A DNA stretch of 23,429 nt from Bacteroidales bacterium (GCA_017508895.1 JAFWRA010000270.1:1-23429); one strand, 5' to 3'; positions 1-8,006 are shown, counted from the first letter of the stretch. Program-made: numbers and translations. The notes: generated by a model not told the origin, from the letters alone.

Positions 1-219
1 GTCACGAATATCGGCGCGAGTACGGCGATCCTCCCTCACATGGAATACCGCATCAAGTGCCATGAGCACACCAAGCCATAGGTAGTTTCCAGCGGCGCGA
101 ACATATTTTTCGTCATCGTAACGGTTCAGTTCGGCGTTGAACTCACCTTTTTCCTGAAGTGTTTCTTTGGCATTTTCCACATAGCGTCTAGCTTCTTCTA
201 TAGGATCTTTCCGTTTCAT
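1..219 (-). CDS. DUF5618-like small protein, C-terminus cut by window edge
   Basis: The reverse strand reads as an open frame from an ATG at 219 to the window edge (73 codons seen, no stop). The visible protein starts MKRKDPIEEARRYVENAKET, followed by a charged stretch with YDDEKYVRAAGNYLW and then LGVLMALDAV. This helical HEPN-like pattern (repeated helices, a conserved K-Y-V-x-x-A segment and a hydrophobic GVLxALDA segment) resembles the small DUF5618 proteins of Bacteroidales as I remember them. Function is unknown. An AGAAAGGAAAA Shine-Dalgarno-like stretch lies just upstream of the ATG and a TATCTTTG promoter element sits at 258-251 on the same strand, so the start is well supported. It is transcribed away from the GIY-YIG gene. 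The family call is from memory of the pattern; that it is a gene is more certain than its name. Confidence 0.6.
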   Translation of the reverse strand, partial: MKRKDPIEEARRYVENAKETLQEKGEFNAELNRYDDEKYVRAAGNYLWLGVLMALDAVFHVREDRRTRADIRD

Positions 220-250
220 AGTGTTTTCCTTTCTATTTCTTTTTTCGCCG

Positions 251-258
251 CAAAGATA
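251..258 (-). promoter_or_regulatory. Bacteroidota -7 promoter element for the DUF5618-like gene
   Basis: The reverse strand reads TATCTTTG, an exact match to the Bacteroidota primary sigma -7 consensus TAnnTTTG. Transcription would start about 7 bases downstream, giving a leader of roughly 25-30 nt with the AGGAAAA ribosome-binding stretch. No clear -33 TTTG was found. Confidence 0.55.
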
Positions 259-311
259 ATCACAATTTCTGTGCCAACGGAAATATTTCTGTGTTTCAAT
301 GCTTTTTTGTG

Positions 312-387
312 ACTTTTTTCCTTTAATGCAAGTGTAAAATTACAACTTTTTTCCACTATTTCAATACCATTTTTGCAACTTTTTTCC
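312..387 (+). repeat. Three ACTTTTTTCC motifs spaced exactly 33 bp
   Basis: ACTTTTTTCC occurs at 312-321, 345-354 and 378-387, so the start-to-start distance is 33 bp both times. The sequence between copies is not conserved. The array sits in the AT-rich gap (220-562) between the divergent DUF5618-like and GIY-YIG genes, just upstream of the putative promoter at 404-437. It could be an iterated protein-binding site; chance clustering of T-runs in AT-rich DNA is the alternative. Confidence 0.4.
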
Positions 388-403
388 AAATCTTTGACGA
401 GTG

Positions 404-437
404 TGTTGCTTTCATCTCGGTTTTATTCGTAATTTTG
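404..437 (+). promoter_or_regulatory. Putative promoter of the GIY-YIG/membrane protein pair
   Basis: TAATTTTG at 430-437 matches the -7 consensus TAnnTTTG, and GTTG at 404-407 lies 22 bp upstream as a near -33 (TTTG) element. The same 22-bp spacing is seen in front of gyrB and of the small gene at 10914. The leader to the ATG at 563 would be about 120 nt, in which I see no other structure. Apart from this promoter and the ACTTTTTTCC array, the 220-562 gap holds nothing I can name. Confidence 0.5.
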
Positions 438-562
438 CGCAAATTCAATCAAACCGAATCTAATTCTTGGTAATTAAAAGAGAATGTCGTTTGAATCGAA
501 AGACAAACTTGAAGATACTTTATTGAAATGCTTTGCAAACATTATTGAAAAAACAGAGGAAA

Positions 563-1732
563 ATGAAAGAATATATATTAGAAGACCTATTACCTTCGAA
601 TGCAATTGAAATTGCAAAGGATTATAATATAGTGTTTAGAAAAAAAAGTGGAGTGTATTATCAAAAAGGTGATGTTATTGGGAAAATACTAATTACCGAA
701 TATAATCAATATGAACTTGTAACGAATCTTTATGTTAATGAGTTTCAGTTATTTGCACCAGATTCGGGTGTATATGATTTTACAATATTAGAAAAAATAC
801 TATATGATTATATGCCATGCAAAAGATTCATGCAGGATAGAATTGTTGTATGTAAATCATACTTGGATTTTCAAGAAATGGCAGAGGACATCATCAACAA
901 ATACTGTAATTATGAAATAGTAGACGATGTATTCAATAGAGAGAAAAAAATCCTATGGAAATTTTTTATCTATCTTGACTACTATCGTGATGATTTTGAA
1001 TTAAGGTTTAAAGGACCAAATTCCAAATGCTTTCCATTCGTAAGGTTGGATAATTCTAAAGAACAATTTGTTTTCCAATATGATAAAAAAGAGTTTTCAA
1101 CACATAAATTTGTGAAAGGAGATTCGTTTCATTTTGTTTTTGAAAACAATAGGCATTTGGAGTATAAGATAAAAAAAGCAGCGGCAATTGCAGAAGATGC
1201 AGATTTTAGACAAGTTACTTTTGCTATGCTGCCTCAGGATATTCAGTTGTTTGCATCAGAGAACCTAATTGGAATTAGATGTGAATTCCTGAATGGAGAT
1301 GCTCCTCTTGAATTGAAAAAGGAAAACGATTTGGCTTCCCTTACATTTAAGTTTTATTTCCGAAAATATATAAAAGCATTGTCGGAATGTGGAGTTAATA
1401 TTGAAGTTGCTGAGAATAAGTGCGAAAGTGCGAGTGAAGTCAAAGAAGCATTAAAGACAAGAGATGAATCATGCTTTGTTTATCTAATGAAGGATGAAAC
1501 TAACGGTTACCATAAAATAGGCATATCAAATAAACCAGAATATAGGGAAAGGACATTGCAAAGTGAAAAACCTACAATAGTACTGTTATGTGCAAAAGAA
1601 TTTCCAACTAGAATTATTGCTGAGGCAATTGAATCTGCATTACATAAAGCATTTGAAGACAAAAGATTAAGAGGAGAATGGTTTGCTTTGGATGAAAAGG
1701 ATGTTTTAAATGTTATAAAAACACTATCATAA
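563..1732 (+). CDS. GIY-YIG (T5orf172/Mug113-like) domain protein with N-terminal lipoyl-like fold
   Basis: The predicted protein has 389 residues. Its last ~85 residues (about 303-388) match the T5orf172 branch of the GIY-YIG nuclease superfamily: FVYLMKDETNGYHKIGIS supplies the two tyrosine/KIG elements, followed by an arginine in PEYRERTL, the helix AEAIESALHKAF and the GEWF motif with the conserved glutamate near residue 372. The N-terminal ~60 residues (YYQKGDVIGKI, later EFQLFAPDSGVYDF) resemble a biotinyl/lipoyl-like barrel-sandwich, but no lipoylated lysine motif is obvious. The middle is unrecognised. ATG 563 is preferred over an upstream TTG at 533; AGAGGA lies only 2 nt before it. 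The gene is AT-rich compared with nnr and is followed after 10 nt by a membrane protein, suggesting an operon. A nuclease role is plausible but unproven. Confidence 0.75.
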   Translation: MKEYILEDLLPSNAIEIAKDYNIVFRKKSGVYYQKGDVIGKILITEYNQYELVTNLYVNEFQLFAPDSGVYDFTILEKILYDYMPCKRFMQDRIVVCKSYLDFQEMAEDIINKYCNYEIVDDVFNREKKILWKFFIYLDYYRDDFELRFKGPNSKCFPFVRLDNSKEQFVFQYDKKEFSTHKFVKGDSFHFVFENNRHLEYKIKKAAAIAEDADFRQVTFAMLPQDIQLFASENLIGIRCEFLNGDAPLELKKENDLASLTFKFYFRKYIKALSECGVNIEVAENKCESASEVKEALKTRDESCFVYLMKDETNGYHKIGISNKPEYRERTLQSEKPTIVLLCAKEFPTRIIAEAIESALHKAFEDKRLRGEWFALDEKDVLNVIKTLS

Positions 1733-1742
1733 AAGAAAAGAT

Positions 1743-2309
1743 ATGAAGAAGAGCCTTTCAATAATTGTGAGTGTATTCATTATTATGATGATGATTTTGT
1801 GTTTATTGGCAATTTATGCAAATGATTCATGGATAGAGTTCAGCACCTTGATTAATGGAATAATGACGCCAATTCTTACAATAATAAATGTCTTCGTGTT
1901 TGTTAAATTAACGACTGCAAATTCCGAAATAGATAAAGCTCGATTGAAAAAAGAAATAGAGTATCGGGAACGTGAATTAGTTGTGGAGTATAGAAAAAAG
2001 GAGTTGGAAAAATTCGACAAGATAATGACAGAGACTTTGTTGTTTGGTATGAAAGGTTGTAATAAGGAAGAAGCATTATATTCTATGATGTTATATGTTG
2101 AGTCATTTTATATGTCTAAACTACAGCTGTTTGGTTTGAGCAAGGAGTCACATGTTGCATCAGAAGTGAAGAACTATTGTGATGATTTAGTCATGACTTA
2201 TGATAGGGTTAAGTCAGGGGGTGATATAAATAAAAATGATATTCTTGAATTATTAAAACGAAAGGATAGTATAGTAAGTTCACTTCAGATAGATTTGTTA
2301 TTAATTTAA
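1743..2309 (+). CDS. Two-helix membrane protein with charged coiled-coil tail, unknown function
   Basis: The 188-residue product begins with a hydrophobic helix (about residues 5-25, SLSIIVSVFIIMMMILCLLA), a short loop, and a second hydrophobic stretch (about 30-58, ending NVFVFVKL). It is followed by a highly charged helical region (ARLKKEIEYRERELVVEYRK) that reads as a coiled coil, then a soluble helical C-terminus. I do not recognise a family. It starts 10 nt after the GIY-YIG gene and ends 20 nt before the real start of nnr. Base composition is low in GC like its upstream partner and unlike nnr, so the pair probably arrived together. The architecture (membrane anchor, coiled coil, cytosolic tail) is common among membrane-associated defence effectors and phage-related proteins; that is inference only. 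Confidence 0.7.
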   Translation: MKKSLSIIVSVFIIMMMILCLLAIYANDSWIEFSTLINGIMTPILTIINVFVFVKLTTANSEIDKARLKKEIEYRERELVVEYRKKELEKFDKIMTETLLFGMKGCNKEEALYSMMLYVESFYMSKLQLFGLSKESHVASEVKNYCDDLVMTYDRVKSGGDINKNDILELLKRKDSIVSSLQIDLLLI

Positions 2310-2329
2310 TGTGTTTGGAGAATTGTGTT

Positions 2330-3838
2330 ATGAAAATCCTCTCAGTCAATCAAATCCGCGAAGCGGACAAATACACGATAGAAAACGAGCCCATTGATTC
2401 CGTCGACCTGATGGAACGGGCGGCCACCAAAGTCTTTGAGTGGCTCTATCGTCGCACACCGCGCGAGAAGACCATCAAGATTTTCTGCGGCATGGGTAAC
2501 AACGGTGGCGACGGCCTAGTGGTGGCCCGACTGCTCAATGAGCAAGAAATTGTGCCACAGGTGTTTATGGTGCGCTACAGCGACCGCATGAGCCACGACT
2601 GCGAGGTGAACTACTACCGCCTCGTGAACGAGACCAAGGTGCCGATGTTCGACATCCTCACCGAGGACGACTTCCCGAAAGTCGATGCCAACGACGTGGT
2701 GGTCGATGCCATTTTCGGCTCGGGCCTCAACCGTCCGCCGCAGGGCATGATCGCCGACTTGATTGCCTATCTCAACCAAAGCAAGGCCATCCGCGTGGCC
2801 ATCGACATACCTTCGGGTCTCTTCGCCGACGAGCCAAGTGCCTTAGGCTTCATCTTCAAGGCTGATTACACGTTGACCTTCCAAAACCCCAAGTTGGCTT
2901 TCCTGCTGCCCGAAAACGACCCGTATGTGGGTCGCTTTGAGGTCTTGGACATCGGTCTGCATCCGCGCTATTTGGAAGAGGTAGAGACCAACAACCTGCT
3001 GACCGTCAAGGCGATGGTGAAGCCAATACTGCACAACCGCACGAAATATTCCCACAAAGGCACCTACGGCCACGCCTTGTTGATTGCTGGCTCCGAAGGC
3101 AAGACGGGCGCAGCTCTGCTTGGTGCGAAAGCCTGCCTGCGCACGGGTGTGGGCTTGCTGAGCGTACACCTGCCCAAGATGGCCCAATTGCCTTTGCAGA
3201 CCGCCATCCCCGAAGCTATGATTGACGGTGATGACTCCGAAACCTGCTTTTCTATGTTTGGACATTTGGATGCCTATACCGCTGTGGGCGTAGGTCCAGG
3301 CTTGGGCAAGGCGGAGGAAACCGTCCGCGCATTGAAACGCCTGATTCAAGAGGTGCAAGTGCCGTTAGTCATGGATGCAGACGCCTTGAACATCCTCTCC
3401 GACAACCCGACTTGGCTGCCGTTCTTGCCTGCTAAAACGATATTGACGCCGCATCCGAAGGAGTTTGAACGCTTGGTGGGGAAGACCTCAACCTCGTTTG
3501 AGCGTCTTGAGAAGCAAAAGGAACTGGCCACCAAATATAGCCTCGTCGTCATCGTGAAAGGCGCGCATACCACCGTCGCGATGCCCAACGGTACAATTTT
3601 CTTCAACACCACGGGCAATCCTGGCATGGCCACGGCGGGCAGCGGCGATGTGCTGACGGGCATCATCCTTTCGCTTTTGGCACAACGCTATTCGCCCGAG
3701 GAAGCCGCCGTGTTGGGCGTCTATCTCCACGGCCTCGCAGGCGACCTCGCCGCCGACGAGATAGGGCAGGAGGCATTGATTGCTTCCGACATCACGGAGC
3801 ATCTGGGGAAGGCATACGCTGCGCTTCACACAAAGTAG
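2330..3838 (+). CDS. nnr: Bifunctional NAD(P)HX epimerase / ADP-dependent NAD(P)HX dehydratase
   Basis: This enzyme repairs hydrated NADH/NADPH: the N-terminal YjeF_N half interconverts R- and S-NAD(P)HX and the C-terminal ribokinase-like half dehydrates the S form using ADP. The epimerase half (about residues 1-215) shows GMGNNGGDGLVVAR near residue 54, DAIFGSGLNR and AIDIPSGLFAD. The dehydratase half (about 225-500) shows KGTYGHALLIAGSEGKTGAA, MDADALNIL, LTPHPKEFERL, VVKGAHT and GNPGMATAGSGDVLTGI near residue 429. At 502 residues it has the usual length of bacterial fusions. ATG 2330 is chosen because TTTGGAG lies 9 nt upstream and MKILSVNQIREADKYTI is the family N-terminus; an in-frame ATG at 2309 would add seven unlikely residues. 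GC content rises sharply here relative to the two preceding genes. Confidence 0.96.
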   Translation: MKILSVNQIREADKYTIENEPIDSVDLMERAATKVFEWLYRRTPREKTIKIFCGMGNNGGDGLVVARLLNEQEIVPQVFMVRYSDRMSHDCEVNYYRLVNETKVPMFDILTEDDFPKVDANDVVVDAIFGSGLNRPPQGMIADLIAYLNQSKAIRVAIDIPSGLFADEPSALGFIFKADYTLTFQNPKLAFLLPENDPYVGRFEVLDIGLHPRYLEEVETNNLLTVKAMVKPILHNRTKYSHKGTYGHALLIAGSEGKTGAALLGAKACLRTGVGLLSVHLPKMAQLPLQTAIPEAMIDGDDSETCFSMFGHLDAYTAVGVGPGLGKAEETVRALKRLIQEVQVPLVMDADALNILSDNPTWLPFLPAKTILTPHPKEFERLVGKTSTSFERLEKQKELATKYSLVVIVKGAHTTVAMPNGTIFFNTTGNPGMATAGSGDVLTGIILSLLAQRYSPEEAAVLGVYLHGLAGDLAADEIGQEALIASDITEHLGKAYAALHTK

Positions 3839-4034
3839 TTTTTTCCACGCAGAATCTGCAGAACTCGCTGAACCTGCCGGACACGATTGCCTCACGCAGA
3901 ATACCCTGAACCTGCCGGACGCTAACTTGTTGTCGCTTTGCGCTTCACTTGATTCTGCGGATTCTGCGTGCCTAATTACACATCGCTTTGCGTTTCATTT
4001 AATTCAGCGAATTCTGCGTGAAAAAAGCGAAGAC
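3839..4034. repeat. Repeat-filled spacer with CGCAGAATTCGCTGAA-type direct and inverted copies
   Basis: The gap between the convergent nnr and T9SS-protein genes is made of repeats. A 37-bp unit at 3934-3970 recurs at 3984-4020 (both begin CGCTTTGCG and end ATTCTGCGTG) with a few differences. CTGAACCTGCCGGAC occurs at 3869 and 3906. The left end (TTTTTTCCACGCAGAATCTG from 3838) is an imperfect inverted copy of the right end (GCGAATTCTGCGTGAAAAAA, to about 4026). Similar CACGCAGAAT-type interspersed repeats are familiar from Bacteroidales genomes. No coding sequence is supported. Confidence 0.7.
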
Positions 4035-6455
4035 CTATCGAATGACCACCTTCTTGGTCACAGTCCCCTCTTTTCCAGTAGCCACAAAGAAGTAGATTCC
4101 TTTTGCGCGACCTTCCATACTGTACTCCAATTCGTTGGTGTAAGAGCCGTTATAGGTTTGGATATCATCGACCAGACTTCCCATCATGTCATACACTTTG
4201 ATATCCACTTTGCCTGTAAGATGGTCGAAAACAAGCTTCATTTGGCCATCGTTCGGGTTGGGGATTACATCGAATCCAATGGTCTCCGTGCCTGTCTCTT
4301 CAAGGCCATAAAACGAACAGACGAACCAGTATCTTTGCTCAATGCCCTCAGGGACACACTGGTTGAAAGCGCGGGCCTTCAGCCAAACTGTGTCGTCCAC
4401 ATGATTCAGCACGTACATTTTGCATCGTTTGCCCTTTTCACCGAAAGGCTCAAGCACCCATGATAACGGTTCTTCGAAACTCCACGTAACGGTGTCCCAG
4501 TAACAATTGGGGTTGGTGTCCCAAAGTTGGAAATCGTATGCATTGATTTGGAATTCGGTGGCGGTGACAACCCAATGTGGGGCTTTATTTGTGGTGTCTA
4601 TGGGGTAGATTTCGGTGGGCTTAGGGGTGTAATGCACGGTAAGGTTCAGGTCAACGATACTGTCACATCCATCGTGAGTTTGGCCTTCAAATCTATAATG
4701 GCCTGATTCGGTCAGATAGCCGCCTGCAGCCGATGGCCAAGGATAGCTGTCGCACACCGTCTCATTCAAACTGGTACTAAAGTCATCCTCAATGGTTAGG
4801 TCAAGAACATAGATGTCATTGCATCCTGTGCCATCCACTATCGTGTCGTAATATACGCCGGTTTGCGAATAGTTGTGGCCATGCCAAGTGAAGGCCATGC
4901 AAGCAAAGGCAGTGGTGTCGGTTTGGGATTCGTGGCCGAGGGTCAGGTTCAGCACAAAGGTACTGTCGCAAGCCCCTGGTGCTTGTACGAAATCGGTGTA
5001 AGTGCCGCTTTCCGTATAGGTGTTGCCTCTCCAATAATATTCATTGCACGTGGTTACCTCTTCCTCCGAGCTATAACTGTCACTGATATCAAGGCTCAAA
5101 ATCAACAGACTGTCGCAGCCTGCCGTGTTCTGCTCCAGATGGGAGTAAACCCCTGCTTCAGTGTAAGTTGTATTGTACCATTCATATTCATCACAAGCCG
5201 TGATGTTGAGATAGGTCGTATCGATAGGATTGATGGTCAAATAAAGCATCAGCGTGCTGTCGCAGGCACCAGGTGTCTCGATGACATGGGTGTAAGTGCC
5301 ACTTTCCGTATAGTTGGTTCCCTGCCAAAAATAGCTGTCGCAAGCTGTAGCGTATTCTTCTGACAAGGGTGTCCTCACTTCTATCACCTTGCTGAGATAA
5401 AGGGAATCCGTATCCCGATGCGGGTTATGAAGCACATTGGTCACGGTGTAAAAACCGTCCGTGCTGTAGGTGTGTGTGACTTGTTCCCCTTGAGCCGAAG
5501 TGCCATCACCAAAATACCAAACCACATCGTCGTAATTCCAGTTGGTCACCGTGTTGAAATCTATACCTTGATTGGCGCAGAAATAGTGGTTTTCTGGAAT
5601 TTCTGTGTAATACCATTCATCGATCATCATGCTGTAGGAGAAATTGGTGCTAAAGCTATGGGCTTCCAGAAAAACGCCTGAATCATACATTTCATCAACC
5701 ACATCACTAATGGCCATTTTGATATGGTAATTCGACATTGGTACTACATTGAAACTTACTTCTATCAAGGTGGTAAAACCGTCGAATTGGATGGTGGGGC
5801 CCCAAGAGTTGTCGACGTAGTAGTCTGAATTGTGGTTTAAGTTCACATTGTTAATGCTCACCACCTCGGTCGTTCCAGGTATCAAAGCCATGTTCTGATG
5901 GTCGTAATACCCACCCGCCGGATTGATACCTTCCACGAAAAAGCCAAAAACGTCATTGTAGTCTGTGCCAACGAATTCCATGTATTCTTCGGAGCCGAAC
6001 ACGAAACTGAAAGACACGATGTCATCCCATGGGACAAAATCAAACTCAAGTACGGCAACGTCATTCGTGGGTCCCGAAGCGATGGATGCTAAATCACTAT
6101 CGTAATAGTTTGGACAGTTTGAGGGAACGCTTAGCCCTCCTTCGTTGTTTGGGCCTACGGCGACGCTTATCCCGCCTGAGGCCAGGATTATGCCGGATTC
6201 CATGCCTATGTTGGTTGGTGTCGCTCCAGTCTCGAATATTCCGATGCTGTTGCAATCAATGATCCTGTCAGAGCCGTTGAATCTGGCATTGGAAATAGTA
6301 ACGCCATCGTCCAAAAGAACGTTCCTGACCAATGAATCCGCATTCCAACCCTGAAGAGCAGATACTTCTGTCACAATGAGTTGGGCATGAAGTCTTTCTG
6401 AATATATTAAGCTGATAAGCAGTGCGATTAGGATGAGTAAGCTATTTTTTTTCAT
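4035..6455 (-). CDS. T9SS-secreted choice-of-anchor L / PKD repeat protein
   Basis: The 806-residue product is a secreted or surface protein. Order of parts: signal peptide (about 1-25, MKKNSLLILIALLI, cleavage near LHAQ); choice-of-anchor L domain (about 30-270; FSFVFGSEEYMEFV and DVFGFFVEG are typical); a PKD fold (about 295-350; WYFGDGTSAQG, HTYSTDGFYTV); five cysteine-bounded repeats of about 45-50 residues (about 369-605; pattern CDxYxWxGxxYTESGxYTxxxxxxxGCDS followed by a LxLTI strand); a linker; and a type A T9SS sorting domain (about 724-806, starting ETIGFDVIPNPNDG, with KGIYFFV and final KKVVIR). The sorting domain implies export by the type IX system and C-terminal anchoring. ATG 6455 is chosen for its AAGGAG site 9 nt upstream and the signal peptide; the frame stays open further upstream without support. 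A TATTTTTG promoter lies at 6489-6482. Ligand unknown. Confidence 0.9.
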   Translation of the reverse strand: MKKNSLLILIALLISLIYSERLHAQLIVTEVSALQGWNADSLVRNVLLDDGVTISNARFNGSDRIIDCNSIGIFETGATPTNIGMESGIILASGGISVAVGPNNEGGLSVPSNCPNYYDSDLASIASGPTNDVAVLEFDFVPWDDIVSFSFVFGSEEYMEFVGTDYNDVFGFFVEGINPAGGYYDHQNMALIPGTTEVVSINNVNLNHNSDYYVDNSWGPTIQFDGFTTLIEVSFNVVPMSNYHIKMAISDVVDEMYDSGVFLEAHSFSTNFSYSMMIDEWYYTEIPENHYFCANQGIDFNTVTNWNYDDVVWYFGDGTSAQGEQVTHTYSTDGFYTVTNVLHNPHRDTDSLYLSKVIEVRTPLSEEYATACDSYFWQGTNYTESGTYTHVIETPGACDSTLMLYLTINPIDTTYLNITACDEYEWYNTTYTEAGVYSHLEQNTAGCDSLLILSLDISDSYSSEEEVTTCNEYYWRGNTYTESGTYTDFVQAPGACDSTFVLNLTLGHESQTDTTAFACMAFTWHGHNYSQTGVYYDTIVDGTGCNDIYVLDLTIEDDFSTSLNETVCDSYPWPSAAGGYLTESGHYRFEGQTHDGCDSIVDLNLTVHYTPKPTEIYPIDTTNKAPHWVVTATEFQINAYDFQLWDTNPNCYWDTVTWSFEEPLSWVLEPFGEKGKRCKMYVLNHVDDTVWLKARAFNQCVPEGIEQRYWFVCSFYGLEETGTETIGFDVIPNPNDGQMKLVFDHLTGKVDIKVYDMMGSLVDDIQTYNGSYTNELEYSMEGRAKGIYFFVATGKEGTVTKKVVIR

Positions 6456-6481
6456 TATTTTATGCTCCTTTTTGTCGGGAG

Positions 6482-6489
6482 CAAAAATA
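6482..6489 (-). promoter_or_regulatory. -7 promoter element for the T9SS-secreted protein
   Basis: The reverse strand reads TATTTTTG, an exact TAnnTTTG match, with TTTC 22 bp upstream as a weak -33. The predicted leader of about 20 nt contains the AAGGAG ribosome-binding site. It lies back to back with the promoter of the MATE gene in a 137-bp divergent region. Confidence 0.6.
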
Positions 6490-6580
6490 CATATTTTTGG
6501 AAATAAAGTGAGAAAATTGATTGAAAAACCGAAAAATTGATTTTTGATAGATTTTATGTGAAGCAAATTCATGAAATGCC

Positions 6581-6588
6581 TAATTTTG
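6581..6588 (+). promoter_or_regulatory. -7 promoter element abutting the MATE start codon
   Basis: TAATTTTG ends only 4 nt before the ATG at 6593. Because Bacteroidota transcription usually begins about 7 nt after this element, the mRNA would start at or next to the start codon, so the message may be leaderless. No Shine-Dalgarno sequence is visible, which agrees with that. Confidence 0.5.
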
Positions 6589-6592
6589 CGTC

Positions 6593-7921
6593 ATGATTAA
6601 AACCACTGTAACAAACAAGGAAATCTGGCGTATTGCGTACCCCATCATGTTGGGCAACCTGGCACAGACCATCATCACTTTTACCGACACCGCTTTCTTG
6701 GGTCACCTCGGCACCATCGAGCTGAGTGCCTCCATGATGGCGGGTTTGTATTACTTCGTCTTCACCACTCTTGCGATGGGCTTTGCCGTCGGCATACAGA
6801 TCTTCATCGCACGGCGATTTGGCGAGGGCAACTACAACAAAATCGGTGTGGTGTTTCAGCATGGGGCTTTGTTTGTCTTGGGGTTGGGCATGCTGCTTTT
6901 TGGCATCTTGTTTTTCTTCAGCCATAGGTTGTTGCATGTCATCATCGAATCCGAAAACATCTATTTGGCGGCCAATGAATATTTGAGATTCAGGCAGTTC
7001 GGCATCATTTTCGTGGTGTTCAACTTCCTGTTCCGCTCCTTCTTTGTCGGCATCAGCAGCACCCAAGTCATCACCTTCTCGACCATCATCATGGCCGTGG
7101 TCAACATCTTTTTCGACTGGGCTTTGATTTTCGGCAACGTGGGTTTGCCTGAGATGGGCATTGGCGGTGCGGCTTTGGCTTCGCTGTTGGCTGAAATCAC
7201 GGCGTTTTTCTTCTTCTGGATTTATACCTACATCAAGATACCGCACGAGGAATATGGCATGTTTCGCTGGCACAAGTGGCAGCCTGCCTTGATGGGCGAC
7301 ATTCTCAAGGTGGCCTTCCCAAGCATGATACAGCGCCTGTTTTCGTTTGGTGCCTGGTTCATCTTTTTCGTCATGATTGAGAAGATGGGCGAGACCGCCA
7401 TTGGTGTCTCTTCTGTGGTCCGTAGCACCTATATGATCCTCATCATCCCGGGCATCGCCTTTGCCTCGACCGCTAACACTTTGACAAGCCGCATCATCGG
7501 CGAGGGCAAGAGCAATGAGGTGATGTCGAGCATTTGGAAAGTGGTGAAAAACAGTTTTTTGTGTAGCGCGGTTTTGGTTGCCGTGGTGGCAACTATCCCG
7601 CATCTCGTCCTTCAGATTTACACGGACGACACCGCTTTGGCGCAAGCTGCCATCCCTTCGGTCTATGTGATTTGTGCCGCCACTTTGTTGGGCGCCTTCT
7701 CCATGACCTTCTTCGAGGCTGTCTCGGGCACGGGCAACACCACGGCAGCCATGGCTTTGGAGTTTGGCATCCTCATCATCTACATCATCTATGTCTTCCT
7801 GATGTCGAAGACCTCCACCATCGCCGGTGTGTGGACCGCCGAGTGGGTCTACAACATCTCCATCGGTTTGATTTCGTTGGTGTATATTTGGAAGGCGGAC
7901 TGGGGGAAGAAGAGGATTTGA
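6593..7921 (+). CDS. MATE family efflux transporter
   Basis: The 442-residue protein is built almost wholly of hydrophobic helices, consistent with the 12 membrane segments of MATE (multidrug and toxic compound extrusion) carriers, which export cationic compounds in exchange for Na+ or H+. The N-terminal IWRIAYPIMLGNLAQTII and FTDTAFLGHLGTIELSA segments are the family signature, and a second half-repeat begins near KVAFPSMIQRLFSFGAWFIF. The length is normal (about 440-460). Subfamily and substrate cannot be told. ATG 6593 starts the conserved N-terminus and has no Shine-Dalgarno site; a -7 promoter element ends 4 nt upstream. It is divergent from the T9SS-protein gene and is followed by a hairpin repeat. 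Confidence 0.93.
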   Translation: MIKTTVTNKEIWRIAYPIMLGNLAQTIITFTDTAFLGHLGTIELSASMMAGLYYFVFTTLAMGFAVGIQIFIARRFGEGNYNKIGVVFQHGALFVLGLGMLLFGILFFFSHRLLHVIIESENIYLAANEYLRFRQFGIIFVVFNFLFRSFFVGISSTQVITFSTIIMAVVNIFFDWALIFGNVGLPEMGIGGAALASLLAEITAFFFFWIYTYIKIPHEEYGMFRWHKWQPALMGDILKVAFPSMIQRLFSFGAWFIFFVMIEKMGETAIGVSSVVRSTYMILIIPGIAFASTANTLTSRIIGEGKSNEVMSSIWKVVKNSFLCSAVLVAVVATIPHLVLQIYTDDTALAQAAIPSVYVICAATLLGAFSMTFFEAVSGTGNTTAAMALEFGILIIYIIYVFLMSKTSTIAGVWTAEWVYNISIGLISLVYIWKADWGKKRI

Positions 7922-7932
7922 GGTACTTATTG

Positions 7933-7976
7933 CGGAGGTTGAAACCTCCGATGAATTAGGGTCGTCCTTTCAGGAC
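7933..7976. repeat. Two-hairpin REP-like element between MATE and WYL genes
   Basis: CGGAGGTT-GA-AACCTCCG (7933-7950) is a perfect 8-bp stem. It is followed by GTCCT-TTC-AGGAC (7964-7976), a second stem. Paired hairpins of this sort are common interspersed elements in Bacteroidales intergenic DNA. The first could also help terminate MATE transcription, but no T-run follows. Confidence 0.6.
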
Positions 7977-8006
7977 TTTGCTGAATTGAAAGATTAACAA
8001 CAGAAT

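Noticed and set aside
2309..2329. Upstream ATG 2309 as nnr start, overlapping the previous stop
   Set aside because: The extra residues (MCLENCV) are not part of the family and the TTTGGAG site is correctly placed for ATG 2330.
3839..4034. Possible CRISPR-like array
   Set aside because: There are only two long copies with imperfect identity and no cas genes; the units resemble interspersed Bacteroidales repeats.
6569..7645. Long reverse-strand frame of 358 codons opposite the MATE gene
   Set aside because: It is rich in H, D, E and Q with no domain pattern, and the opposite frame is a clear MATE transporter; it is a shadow caused by codon bias.
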